The notes: generated by a model from the letters alone, not told the origin. 64,000 nucleotides of DNA from Rhizophagus irregularis (GCF_026210795.1 NC_089438.1:4795501-4859500); one strand, 5' to 3'; shown: positions 23,228-35,631, counted from the stretch's first letter. Numbers and translations are program-made.

Positions 23228-25157
23228 CTAATCTAAATCGCCACGAAGAACTAAATGTTCGTCGGGCTTCCCTAATCTCATCACGATAAACTTGGTGTAG
23301 TCATCTGTGTAAAATACGTGCCAAAAATGCTTTAGTGGGTTTATCAGTTTTTTTGTTATATACCGAAAATCAATAACGGCTATCTCATTAAAAGGAATTG
23401 TGTTATACCTACCATTCGGTCCAAAACGAGCCGCATGTTCTGACATGTCAGTTCCCTCTCTCAGAATTTCTACCCCCCACTGCAATTCTCCATTTACATA
23501 GAAATCTAGGTACGCATTAGTTCCATACAAGCCTCCGACGTTTGAACTAATTGTTACATCATCAGGTAATACTGTGTTAGCGGACCTATACCATTCATTT
23601 TGCCACATCTGCTCGACTAAACGAGAGTCAAATTTGTCAGAAGCTTTGCTTAAAGAACTCTTTAAAACGGAAGACCTCATCCTTTCTAGGCTACGTAATA
23701 AGAATTCTTCGAAAGAACCGTCATCCAATAAGTGGTAACGTTTGTCGTAAGGAACACTATACAGATAAATGCCTAGTACACTTCGCATCAGCGGAGCGGT
23801 AAATTGAAACCTGTTTTTAGTTTGGACGATAAGACCGGAATGAATATATTTATTAACGATGGGAGAAGCGTTCGGAATGTCCATGTCTACGTAAAACGTT
23901 GAGTTTTATCACACCTATTTAGTGCATTACGCAGGAAACGACTTTCTTTGTTTGATGGATTCCAATCACGCAGCCAAATGAATGATCGTGTACTTGTTAA
24001 GAAATTTCGGAAATCAGCTGATATGAAATATTTTAATAACTCAGGAGTAGTTTGCACTCCATTCCGATATTGTTCTTTCACTCGGTTCAAAGTCCCCCTC
24101 ATAATCCCAGCGTGACCTCTAGACATATTGTACATTACATTTTTTATGTTTCCCTCTATTTCGAAATGCATCTCACGTTGTGTTGCGGTGATAAATTTTT
24201 CTAGAAGCACTGAATACTCAGCTCGGCTTAGACGCAAATGGTCCAAACCTAGTGTTACTGAAAATGTTATGGGGGTAGAAATACCGTCCAAAGGTTTTGG
24301 CATACCATACATACTTAAAAGTAAAATACGAACTGGGGCATTGTTGGATGCACGAGAGGAATTCATTATCGCTTTTATGGTATTCCAGAAGAATTTTGCA
24401 TATGGTATATCATTTGGGCCTCGTCTATTAAAATAGTAATTGGTTTAATGCTGCTAATACATTCTCTCCAAGATTTCCCAGTTTGTTGGATCCAGTACTG
24501 ATCAAACAAATCGGGATCTGATAAGGATACTTCAGGACGTTCCAACAAAAGCATAGAAATAGCAATTACTTCCTCTTCAGGGTTAAGATTTTGCCGATAC
24601 TTTTTCAGTATATATGCTAGTGTAGTTTTCCCAGAAGATGGCGGGCTACGTAAAAGAACGACACGTCCTCTCGTCAAAGCTTGATCTATAAATCCAAGCC
24701 GTTCTTCGGAAATAAAGGCAAACGCATCAGCTCCCTCATACGAAGTATCTTCAGTAGTTAGTTCTTTACCCATTGCAATATTAAGTCTTCTGAAATTCGT
24801 TGTAAGTTCATCATCAATAGAAGTATGAGATGGAACCCGTGGGAGTTCTATTATAACATGGATGACTTGTTCAGATGGTGTTTCAGGCCAATAGAATCCT
24901 ATTTTTCGTGTTGCTCTCATTTTTTTAGTGCTTTTGTGACTACGGAATTCATGAATCACATCATCATTGTCATCCGGAAGGTCTACTTGCCATAATGTAA
25001 TATTATTAAAATCGATATTAGCGAGATCGTTTGGTTTACTTTCTCTGATTTTTTGTTTAAGTACGCCAACCGACAGCTCCTGGCTAATGTCTATCGGAAA
25101 GGCATAATTGTCAGCAGGAAGGTTTCCTTCAATTAAACAGAAAAGGGTAATGATCAT
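23228..25157 (-). pseudogene. Crinkler (CRN) effector: ubiquitin-like header, P-loop NTPase, PD-(D/E)XK nuclease; two frameshifts
   Basis: The chosen start (25157) begins the CRN header MIITLFCLIEG, followed by LWQVDLPDD and a WPETPSEQVIHVIIELP block. An NTPase follows, with Walker A SPPSSGKTTLA and Walker B ILIDEAQ, then a nuclease-like C-terminus with YLDFYVN and WGVEILREG. CRN proteins are intracellular effectors or toxins that usually act on host nuclear DNA; this architecture is known for the family. The frame breaks in an AAAA run near 24397 and in a TTTT run near 23897, each fixed on paper by one base, so sequencing error is possible. An upstream in-frame ATG at 25244 adds 29 residues before the header. 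No introns were seen. Confidence 0.8.
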
Positions 25158-25244
25158 AGCGAGTAAATAATATATGTGCCATAATTCAATTATGGTATAT
25201 CTGTCATACACTAGTGTTAAGGAGCCAATATTTCGTTCAAACAA

Positions 25245-26690
25245 TCACCCTATGAGGTCGTACATGTATATGTTGATAGAGTAGACTGCCATACGAAATT
25301 GTAACCGCTAGGAAATTTCTTAACTCTAGTTTAAGTCCGAAGATATTATGACAACAAGTATGTGGAATGTCCCACATAGTAGTATAATAGATTCCTTTTT
25401 TACATGCCATCGCACCTAACTTTTCATAAACGATTATTAATTTACTGGGTTAGAGAGACAGAAATGATTACCAAAATTAATGCTTATCTTCGGTATTAAG
25501 ATAAAATGCCTATGTAGTATACCAAAATAACTCGGTCAATATGCGGATTACTTGTTAATTTACCGCAGAAATATCATGTGACACTCTGAACATCTGTGTA
25601 GAGCGTCACATGACATGTGACACAAAAGATTCTGCGGTTATGTGGCGTAGTAACACGTAATTAGATTGTGAACTGAGCCACGGTCTCTCACATGACTTTT
25701 GAGACTGGGTTGTAACTAATTTTGCCTTGGTAGATAACTAACGACAAAATCATGTGCCCTTCGGGCTGATTCCTATGATCGATAATGTTATAAGGTAAAG
25801 ACAGAAATCGACAAGATTAATAACAAAAATCGAGTGCAGAGATAGGCGTGTTACCTGTTACAGGAATTATTCAGAACAGTAGATCAAGTTTCGTGCCAGC
25901 TTTACGTTATCACGGGTGGAAAAAAATAAAATTATTCTGTCATATAACGAAGTGTAGTACCATAAAAGTACTGTGCATCTCTAAATTTTCTTCGTTCCCT
26001 AAGTTATTTTTTGTATATGTCTTGACTACTTCACTCCGAAGATCCAACGATAAAGCATAATTTACACCTGTTCAACTGTTATCGATAACAAAGATTTCCA
26101 TATACTGTATATGCTATAAAGAACATAGTAATTTGAGCTAAACTAGCATGGACTGCGATTTTTTTCGAAAAACAGTTTCCTTGGGAAACAATCAGAGTTA
26201 CGTGATTTTAATGATCAAAATTAGTTCTGCTGTGAGTAATACGGGTTAGTCTATTTTTTATACTAAATCTTTGTTCTTAGGGTAGTTCATTCATTTTTAA
26301 AAACTTGATTTATTATCTGTATTAGTTTGATTACAAAAAATGAAGAGGGAGAAAAATAACAGTATTGCGCAGCAGGATTGTCTTACGAAATTATAACTCA
26401 AGATAACCATTGACTTGTTTCAAGAGAAGATTCTTAACAGTCAAGGGGGTCTTTGTTGATCCATCTGTGTACGGGAAATGTGTATTTACTTATTTCAAAG
26501 AAATCGGAATATGTTATTAATTAATATCTCCTTAAATATCTTCAAGATTATTCAGGCAAAGATCAACATTCCGTTTTTTGAAGTCGTCGTAATCGACTAA
26601 ATATTTGATAAACCATAACACTACCATGGAATGATGTTCAGACGAGTGTTTATGTTTCCGATACAAATAGACTATCGTAAGTAGGTGTAT
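25245..26690. other. CRN upstream region and gene-free DNA
   Basis: It holds the CRN promoter side and one short MITE (25563-25637). The frame at 25848-26060 has no recognisable domain. Nothing else is supported. Confidence 0.45.
25563..25637. mobile_element. Short CCGCAGAA-ended MITE, copy 2
   Basis: CCGCAGAA at the left and TTCTGCGG at the right are flanked by TTA on both sides (25560-25562 and 25638-25640), a PIF/Harbinger-style duplication. At 75 bp it is tiny. With copy 1 it brackets the CRN gene in direct orientation. Confidence 0.6.
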
Positions 26691-27780
26691 TTTCGTTTCT
26701 TCATCATTGTAAGATCTGTCTGACCAAGTCCAGCGCGCTTGTCATGTAAGTAGTAACGAGGAGGGAGTGACATTCATTCATCAGCCTGAAACAAACAAAA
26801 TGTTTCCTTGAGGGACCCTTACTAACATCATCGCATGAATTGTCACTAAAACAGGCGAAAACGATGTCAAAGTGGTCAAATTCGAAACTAACCTCTAACA
26901 GAGATAGTGGGAATGTAGATAAGGATATCGAGTTCCTTCCAGTAGGAGAGAACGTCACTAAAGTGTTTCTTCTTCTTTTTCTTCGAGGGGAGGGTCTCGC
27001 TGCTGTACAATTCTATCTTCTTACCAAGGTACTTACACCTTTGCGTCTTTAAGACAGTTCATAGGAACAACTACATTCTGGACATTGTTGACGGCTTTTA
27101 GAAGAGAATCTATCCAGTCGTTAAGGGCAGTAGTAAAGAATTTCTCACTGGGTGCACGCGAGAAGCAATTCCAGTATAAATGTATAGGCCCCCTCGCATA
27201 CGTTGTAAAGTATTGAAGGTGCGCACACCTAAATTGGCGTCCATGCAGACCATGTCTTGCCATCTGAAGCATCCATCTGAATGTAGCAAACGCAGAACTG
27301 AAGTCACTACTAAATTAGTTGGACGAGGGTAGACTCGACTTCATCGATGATAAGAAAATCAATAGGCTTGTTCTTAGAAAGAATAAGAATGCGGTGCAGG
27401 GACTCAACTCGAATGATCACACGAGGAAATTTAGATTAACTTATCTCGCTGGTTGTTATGTCTTTATACAAAGTTAAGTCAGAAAGTGCTTGTCGAAAAA
27501 GCGTCGTAGAGTTTTAGCCTTACCCAGACCCATTTTTCCCCTAAGAGAATCGACATAAGTATCAATGCTCTGGCCTGGGTCAATAACTGACCGTTGAATG
27601 CCATGAACACGAGCGCCAAAAGACCTTACCGAGTACTTTGCAGAAACTATAAAATTTTTTCCGATGTCAATATGATATTGATAAGATATCGTTAAAACAC
27701 CAATATTGTAATCGTTTATATTCCTACATGAGACAGTTACCATTAAGTAACGGTAAAAATAATGGCGCATCACAGTTATC
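26690..27780 (-). pseudogene. Second origin-binding helicase (OBP-like) copy, heavily decayed
   Basis: Fragments in several frames match the helicase at 17680-20136 in the same order: Walker A (GKMGLGKAKTL, near 27520), a MDANLG block near 27240, VVVPMNCLKDAKV near 27060 and FDIVFACFSDNSCDD near 26870. Frame changes and missing segments are frequent and the C-terminal part is absent. It is clearly more decayed than the first copy. Confidence 0.7.
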
Positions 27781-28282
27781 GTTACAATGTTATTATTACA
27801 TTATTATACGAATCCTGAAGATATCACATTAGGATTTAATACAGTATATTTACAATGTCGCATAAATATCAAAACGATATATTAACAATTTTTTACTGAA
27901 AATTTATAATTTATTAAATATTTATATTATATTACAAATTATACCATTGTACTTAATTCTACTCAAAAGTTTAGTGTAAAACTATTCTATCCGCCTATAA
28001 ATTGTTCTAATCGTCATACCTAAAAAATAATTGATAATACAATTGGATAAAATTTTACACATCTGAATCTATCTATAAATTATTATAAATTCGTCATATC
28101 AACTTTAAAAAGGGAAATTCTGATGGTAGGGAACCTGTCCGATAAAAAGTATTAAAAAATTATTTCAAAAACTAAATTTACAAAAAAAAAAAAAAATTTC
28201 TAAATTTACCATCAACTAAAATATAGGCCCGAGATCTATATAAAATAAGGATAAAACGTATTGTAAAATTTTGAATTATTAT

Positions 28283-30350
28283 TTAGAAACTGGGCTGGAT
28301 TCTAAAAAAAAAAAAGCATTAGAAACAAAAAGTTTTAAATATCTTTCTAAAACTCACAGAGAGTACCAAGTCAGAGATGGTTTCCTACAAAAATAGTGCC
28401 AAAGAAAAGCTTTTCAATACCTTAGATAATCTTACCAGACTTCATCACTTATGGTCCAAAAAATTGGTAATAACATTTTTTTTGTTTAAAGTTTTCGAAT
28501 TTTTAACATCAAAATTTAATTCTCCTCATCAAGTTTCCATGCATTCAATATCTGAATAACCAAACCATCTACAAAGAAAAGACAACCATTAAAATTAGTT
28601 ATTAAAATAAAAAAAAAAGAAAATAAAAATAAATCTTACCAGAATTCCACGCGTTCCATTTAAAAAAAAAGAAACAGGCAGTTCGATATATGACCCAAAA
28701 AAGGGATTGATAACTTACTCATCCAAAGAAAGATCTGACGTCTAAAAAATAAGAAAATGAAACAGTTTATTAAAAGTTTCATTAAAAGAAAAAATTTTAA
28801 AAATTTTGCCATTCCTACCGAATTTCCCACATGTTTTGAGAGTCAATCGTCTAAAAAAAAGAGAAAGAAGTAACTGTTCTTTGAAAGATAGATAAAAAAT
28901 AAAATAAAACAAAATCCTGCGTCCAAAGAGCTGAAGAGCTGTCTTAATTAACTAATATTTCTCTTAAAGTTTGTTGAAAAAGAAAATCCAATATATACCC
29001 ACACTACCATCATTTTTGAGATATTATGACTTACAATTAATTCATATTACGGAAGAGCACCAAAATATCCAAATAATATAAATTAAAAGTACATACACAC
29101 ATGAAAGGAAATGGTGGAAGATGGACGAATAAAAGAACAAAAGGAAGAGAAAGGACGAGGAAGTAAAAGGGAAGTAAAAGGACAGGTGAAAAAAGTGAAA
29201 AAAGATCAGTTATACTAGCAAATTGAACTGCGGCGGTTATTAATATTCTATTATCACATGATATCATGATGGCGAACTTGGTATCACCATCGGAGCTGAG
29301 GTTCCTACAAAAAGATAAAAAAAGTTAATACAAAAATGCTGAAACCGTTTTTTAAATAAATGTTTTGAATTTTGTTTTCAGAGAACTTGGAACTGAAGTT
29401 CTTACATTTTTTTTAATAAAAGTTTCAATTTTATTTCGATACTTACTTGATGTAGCTGCATTCCTACGAAAATAAAAATATAACGATAATATAAAAGTGT
29501 TTTTTTTAAATGAGTCCACGTTAGAATTGATTTCCTAAAAAAAAAAGTAAATAAAAGTTAACCTGCCAAATAAAAAAAAATTATAAAAAATTTTTCATTG
29601 AAATACCTTCTGAAGTCCAAAAAAAAAAAATTAATTAAAAATTCATCATCCAGTAGTCAACTGAATCTGCAAAAAGAAATTAGAGGAACATAACAAAATG
29701 TTTTTTTTTTAAAAAAAAATAAATAAATAAAAAAGTAAAGTTTCATGATGAAACTTTTTCTTTTCCAAACCATCCAAACTTACAAAAAAAAAGTTTGAAA
29801 TTTCTATGATCTTTATGAAATTAATACATATCTGATATCTCAGTAATTGTTCGTCTAAACACTAAAATAAGCTGGGACCTAGTATATATAATAAAAAAAA
29901 TCAATTATTTCAACCAGAATCTCACGTGTCCAGAGTCCAATCATCATCCATTGATTTATCGAAAGATACTTGGTCTTGATCTTTGAACGATGTCTTTATC
30001 TAATTAACAAGTTAGTTTGGCCTAAATCAACTTCACGATGCTCAACAATATTCCTAAGCTTAGAAAGGTACCTCATAGTCAATATCCTAAAAAAACAGAG
30101 GTAGCAAAATATTCCATAAAAAAATCATTTAAAAAACTCTTTCCATCAAAATCTCATCTCACACCGAAAAGTTTCCTAGAAAAGGAAAATCGAAATTTTG
30201 TAGAGTTCGTTGAAAAAAATCTTTGTTTTATTTACCGAAATTTATATTCAAAGTGATCCTTCAGTTGTCTAAAAAATGAAATATTTCATTAAAAGAATTA
30301 AATTCGAAAAAATATAGTTCCAATTTCCTCTTTCGTGCATCCAAGCCCAT
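28283..30350 (-). CDS. Cryptic micro-exon gene, unknown product
   Basis: Segments of 13-74 bp are bounded by pyrimidine-rich AG acceptors and GT donors: 30350-30328, 30268-30236, 30175-30163, 30086-30072, 29999-29926, then 29534-29520, 29463-29447, 29400-29387, 28850-28819, 28741-28719, 28568-28516, 28384-28358 and 28301-28283. The first five concatenate into 52 open codons from an ATG. Segments 28850 to 28516 give 35 codons ending in TAA, and the last segments also stay open to a TAA at 28283. Exons between 29926 and 29534 and around 29304-28850 are unresolved. The first donor reads GA, not GT. No domain was recognised; the product is charged and hydrophilic. It may be two genes or a decaying one. 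Confidence 0.5.
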
Positions 30351-30435
30351 CTAAAAAAATGAAAAAAAAGATAAATTTAAAATATTTCATGTTTCGTTAG
30401 AATAAATAAATTAAAATAGAGAAAAAAAAACCTAC

Positions 30436-30980
30436 TGAGAATGAAATCTTGCATGCCAAAAGAGACCTGAGGAACAATCTAAAAAAGAAAAAAAAAAAAG
30501 AATTGTTAGTAATATTTCGTTAAAATAAATTTAAGAAAAAAATTTTTTTTTGAAAACTTACGTCCAGGAGCCGCCTAAAGGAAAAAAAATCAAAATTTTA
30601 TAATATTTCATTATAGAATTTAATTTTTTTTTGTGGGTACTTTTCAACTCTTTTTTCAAACAAAATATGAAAGAAGGAAAGGAAGGGAAATAGGAATAAC
30701 AGAAAGGAAAAGTGAGTTAAAAAAAAATATTTTTTTGAACGAGTGAAAGAGGTTTAAAAAAAGTTAATGAAAGTTTATTTTTAAAAAGAAAAAAGCGATT
30801 GAAAAGGGAGTTAAAAGAGTTAAAAAAGTTTATTATTATTAAAAAGAAAAAAGAGAGTGAGAGGGAAGTTAAAAAAGTTAAAAAAAGTTTATTTTAAAGA
30901 AAGAAAAAAAGCGAGTGAAAATGAGTTTATATTAAAGATCAAACTGGATATCACATGATATACTATAAATAGAGGCTTCT
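30436..30980 (-). promoter_or_regulatory. Promoter and spliced leader of the micro-exon gene (inferred)
   Basis: TATTTATAGTATAT near 30960 could be a TATA region for leftward transcription. It is followed by a long CT-rich leader with repeated AACTTTTTTAAC-like units. Two small exon-like segments follow: 30574-30562 (13 bp, GTAAG donor) and 30478-30436 (43 bp, GTAGG donor). No ATG precedes them, so they read best as 5' untranslated exons. Confidence 0.35.
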
Positions 30981-31336
30981 CCGAAATTTATTTTAATGTT
31001 AATTATATTAATTATATTAAGGTACATATTTAAAAAACATTAGTTATTAATTAATACATAAATATTAAACGAGAATATTAATATTTACAATAAGTTTTTT
31101 AAGATATTTTTTTGATATTTTTAAAATACTGTGACAATACCTATAATACGCTTTTTCTATGTATATTTTCAATGAATTAACAATATTATAAAAAGAATCG
31201 TTTTGATGCAGCCAAAATGTCATGTGAAATCTCGTTGTGATACTGGATTAACGTCAGAACAATTCGTTAAAAAAAAAGGATCGTCACGTTACCCTAAATT
31301 TATCTTACGTATGTTTTAGTAATAATGTAACGATAC

Positions 31337-32050
31337 TGTCACGGGAATTTTTTATATAGTTATTCTTATATGATTTATTTTTTTATAGTATATTTTATTT
31401 ATTTATTTATTTATTTATATTTAGTTTATTTTATTTTTATTTGATATAGTTTATTTATATAGTATAGTTTATTTTATTTATATAGTTTATTTATACAATT
31501 TATATATATAGTTTATAGGAAATGTGGCGTATGGCTTGGTGGGAATCAATTATGGCTGTGATGGGCGATTCGTACAATGGACGATTTGACCGGAAAACGA
31601 GTTGTACTTTGGACGATTTGAATAACGGGCGAGTTGGCCAAAGCACTAATCGTCCTAAATTTTGAATAATATTTAAGGGAAGAAATTCCGCTGAGGTTTC
31701 GGAGAAGTGATTTTTCGATTATTAACACTTAGATAGAACCTTGGGAATATTACAGAGCGCCGGCAGAGGCAGTAATATTAGGAAATTCTTTTGTAATTGT
31801 TAATAAAGAACCCGCCGATCACTCCAATTTTATACATTTCGTTATTGTTTTTATTGTCAATTTTATTTCCGATTGTTATACATTCAATAAATATACATTG
31901 TTTATAAATCTATTGCTAATTGTTGATAAACCCTACCCATTTCCTCACGATTTATTGCCGATTACTGCCTATTGTTAGTCAAATTCTATAAATTAACCCG
32001 TATATATTTCTGTTACTGCCCTCCCGAACTACACAAATCGGTGGTAACAA
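31337..32050. mobile_element. Solo LTR
   Basis: It starts TGTCACGGGAATTTT and ends GTGGTAACA (TG...CA), flanked by ATAC at 31333-31336 and 32051-32054. The 714-bp unit has AT-rich internal repeats and AATAAA-like signals and no coding domain. No internal retrotransposon region lies on either side, so it looks like a solo LTR left by recombination. The start motif resembles Ty3/Gypsy LTRs; the family is not certain. Confidence 0.55.
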
Positions 32051-32193
32051 TACCTTTCAAAAATTCAAGGTTTCTGCAAAGTAGTTTGTTAGCCAATAGA
32101 TGAGCAGTGAGACGAAGGGACAAAACCGGGTGTATGGAAGTATTTCTCAGGAACAACGTTGGATCTTACAGTGGAATCCAAGTAGTCTTCCAT
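32051..32193 (-). pseudogene. 5' remnant of a third OBP-like gene
   Basis: An ATG at 32193 opens a short frame, and the upstream block TCGCATTACTTTAAAAGG matches that before the OBP copy at 20136. The frame is cut off at the solo LTR (ends 32050), and no helicase motif survives. The match is mainly in the upstream block, so the call is tentative. Confidence 0.4.
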
Positions 32194-33155
32194 TTTTTAA
32201 AAAAAATCGCATTACTTTAAAAGGACAAAGGTGGGAGGATGCGGAAAAAAGAAAGAATAATGTCCATGAATAACAATCATAGAGATATGTGCCTATTGAT
32301 GTGGAAATGTTTAGTAGAGGAATGTTAAGGCGAGTAGTCCTCACGAGTAGCGTATTGTACATTGTACATCATTTATGACCAAGAATTTAACGGCAAAACA
32401 ACGCTACAACAAGGTAAATAACTGAATAATATTCCTTCAAAGGGAACAATACGTCATCATTGTTATGTTTTGGGAACATAAAGAGGATGACGCAAATGAT
32501 TAAAGAGTTATATGTTGCTGGGATACAAACGACAAAAAGTCCAACGCCCAGCCAGGATAATGCGCCATCATAGAAGCTAGTTATTTTCTAAGGGTAACAA
32601 TAAATAAGCCAGTGCATCTACATCACTCCATTAGTTTTGCATTACAAGCATCAGGGAAGTTCTAATCGATTCCATGTACGATTGTTTTACAACAAGAACG
32701 ACACCATCACCAGGATCGATAGAGACCATAATATTTTAAATTCCTGATTGGCGTAAAATATTGATCAAATGTTAGATGAAATGTTAATCTATATCATAAA
32801 AAATAAGACCTGCATTCACATCATTAGTGCAAATGAAGCAACATGACGTGAATTTATTTCGTTCGTATTGCTTCTTGTTTGTCCAGAATATGAGCTTCCC
32901 GGAAGTCGTAAGAAAAGGCTAATGGATTGGGCTATAAGATACGATTATTGTTGTTACCGATGCTAAAAGGAGGATATTTACTAATAGGGAGTTGGCCAGA
33001 ATGCAAGCTTCGTGCGAAATAAGTTTTTGAGAATCCGATCGTTTTCGAGATTTAACGCCTTGTAACAGAAACTAATATAACAATCATGTTATCGTAGGAA
33101 GTAATATTGTGTGGATGCAATGTCAATACCGTAATCCTTCTCAACACTTTCCGTT

Positions 33156-35631
33156 TCATGCCTTAAACTCCGAAATAACCATCCGCCAACCTTTGAAAGA
33201 TTCATCGTCAGCATAAAGAAGAGTATTTTCATCCAGGCCATGATTCGATTTCTTTGTGAACTTGACAATGACAATTTTTCTATTAACAGTTTCCGCTTTC
33301 CATGTCAAGTTCGTCGGTTCTTCGGCAAGTTTATAAAGATATGTAAACTTGATCTCATCCCCGTCAACTTGGTATTGATTACGGTAAGGAAAAAACCTTT
33401 GGATTTTTTCAGCATCGGTTTCATCTAACTCTCTCAAGTTTTTGTAATAGTTATTCAATGTTCTAAAAGCAAGGCGTAAAGATTCGAAAAAAATTGTAAG
33501 CTCATCTATCCTTTTTCCATCATCTTCGGGATGATCCAACATTAGAATGAAATCGGTAAGTGGTTCAACTACGGGCTTTTCGAGATATACAGCCCCAAGA
33601 ACGCAAATCCAAGGCCCCGCAATGGCAAGAATAATAGATGGGCAACAAGAACTATTGCGAATCTTAATGGTCTGTTCGTGAAAATTAGACATGAATAAAT
33701 GTATGGCATTATTAATGTGTTACAAAAAGAAACGCACCTGTGATTGAGCCCAATATTTTGCATATCCGCACCCTCCTTGGATTGAGGGATCTTTCCCTCC
33801 TGCACCGATTTCGTTTTTGTACTCCCATAAAATTGGGACAGCTTTCTCTCCGAGCACTACATTATCAGTTAGTAGCACATCGTCATCGATGGAACCATTA
33901 TTAGTAACAATAGATATTGGTTGGATCCCATCAAATAATGATGTAAAGAATGGTCGGAGTGCTTTTTGTCGGAAACCTTCATTTTTATAGATTTGTCCCG
34001 CTCGGTTGCAAAAATCTTGAACCTGCATATATCGCTCAGCCGGAATACTTAAGCTATGGTTGCGATAATCGATGAGAAACTGACCGAATACAGGATGGAA
34101 AAGGGATACCGGTGGCCCACTACATTCTGGAGGTCGTAGATTATATATTTTTAACGGGTTTTTATTACACTTTACCCAGTTTCCTGGGCACGCGGAAGTT
34201 TATGGGCAAGACATCTCACATATCTCTTTAATATTTTCGTCTTTCTCTGTAATATGTGTAAATAATAAATTATGAGAGATACAAACGGAAATGAACATTT
34301 CATATAAACTAACCTTGAAGCAACCTTTGGCGCTTGGAGACAACATCGTTAGATTCCAACTTTGGCGAAACGTAATCTTCTATTTTAAATTTGTTATACT
34401 GTATTTTATCTCGTTCATTGTACTGTTTATTCTATAACTAATAGTACTTACCGGTGGTAGCAGGTTTGGTAGCAGCAGGCAATTTTATAATAAAATTAAT
34501 ATTAGTCTCGGCAATGTTATCAAAGCCACTGCAAATTTTTGTTGCAGGAATTATCAATTTCCTCTTAACTTCAATGTTATCAAGTGTGATAACATTTCCC
34601 TCAGCTTCCTCAAATGGAACATTAACTTTCCATATTTCGAGGTTTTTTGCTTTTACAGTGTCGGGGGCATTAATTTTATTTCTAATGGCATCTTTAAGAT
34701 GTCCAATGGTCTTGCTATCTAAAATGTCTACAGGAAAGGCTGCCTCAAGAGGGTCTTCATTAATGAGACACCAAATCGTTATGACTGCCGGAGCTGATGA
34801 TGATAAAGATTAGTAAGAATGCTGATATTGTCATACTATAAAAAATCATTTTAATCTTACGCTCTTCTGTGGCCTTCCGTTTTCTATTGGGCTCTAATTG
34901 TTATTAAAGTACAAGTAAACATATTGTATTTATTAACAAATAAAATACAGAAATACAGGTAAAATATGACTTACCAGTGTGTGCGAGTACCCGATTTTCT
35001 TTATCTCGTTTTCTAATGTCTTCAACGACATTCCCCCAATATGTTTTCGACCATCGTTCGGTACGTTCCAACTTTACCTGTTGTGGAGACAGTAATTTTA
35101 GTGCATACTTTTTATAAAGGAAGGTACATAGTTGATTCCTCCTCCAGAATCAACAGACCTTTACTAACAACAAAGTTAGGGTGCCCGAATTGAAGACTTG
35201 GTTGGATACCAAGCAAACAAACCCGGTAATTCTCCTGAGTCAGACTTTTTAATATGAAAGTGAACTAGGAGTTATCCTTCCTTTGCAAGAATGCACCTTT
35301 TCCTTTAATGCTCCAAATGCATTTTGATCCAAAAGTTCCTCAGAGACTTCAAGAAAATGTAAAGCCCAGTACCTATCAAGTTCATTACAACTCATTGAAG
35401 AAGATGATGATGATGAAACAATGTCATCATAATGTAGGTCCAAGAACCCACGATATGAAGCTTTATCGCTTTTCTTCCTTAGATAGGATATAAGGGCTAA
35501 AAATTGAAAGTTAGCAAGAAGTAGGAGGTTATGAAATACTATTTACAAAACTTACCTTCTTGGCCAGGGTAGTACTTTTCGGTTGATAATCGTGATTTCG
35601 CTAATTCTATAGAATTACTGTCCGCACTCAT
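33156..35631 (-). pseudogene. Crinkler-type protein with N-terminal extension, nuclease and truncated kinase domain
   Basis: Exon 1 is 35631-35556; exon 2 starts at 35496. About 200 residues of unknown domain precede a basic RKRK patch and a CRN header (VITIWCLINED and LEIWKVNVP, about 34800-34450). Then come a PD-(D/E)XK-like region with ILWEYKNEIG (33850-33800), SCCPSIILAIAGPW, and the start of a kinase-like fold (KIVIVKF) that ends soon after GWRMVI. Several GT-AG introns (34811-34877, 33683-33738 and others) keep phase. Breaks: frameshift near 35293, TAG 35265, frameshift near 35118, TAA 34200 and loss of most of the kinase. Related CRN nuclease-kinase fusions are known; the N-terminal extension is unusual. 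Confidence 0.7.
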
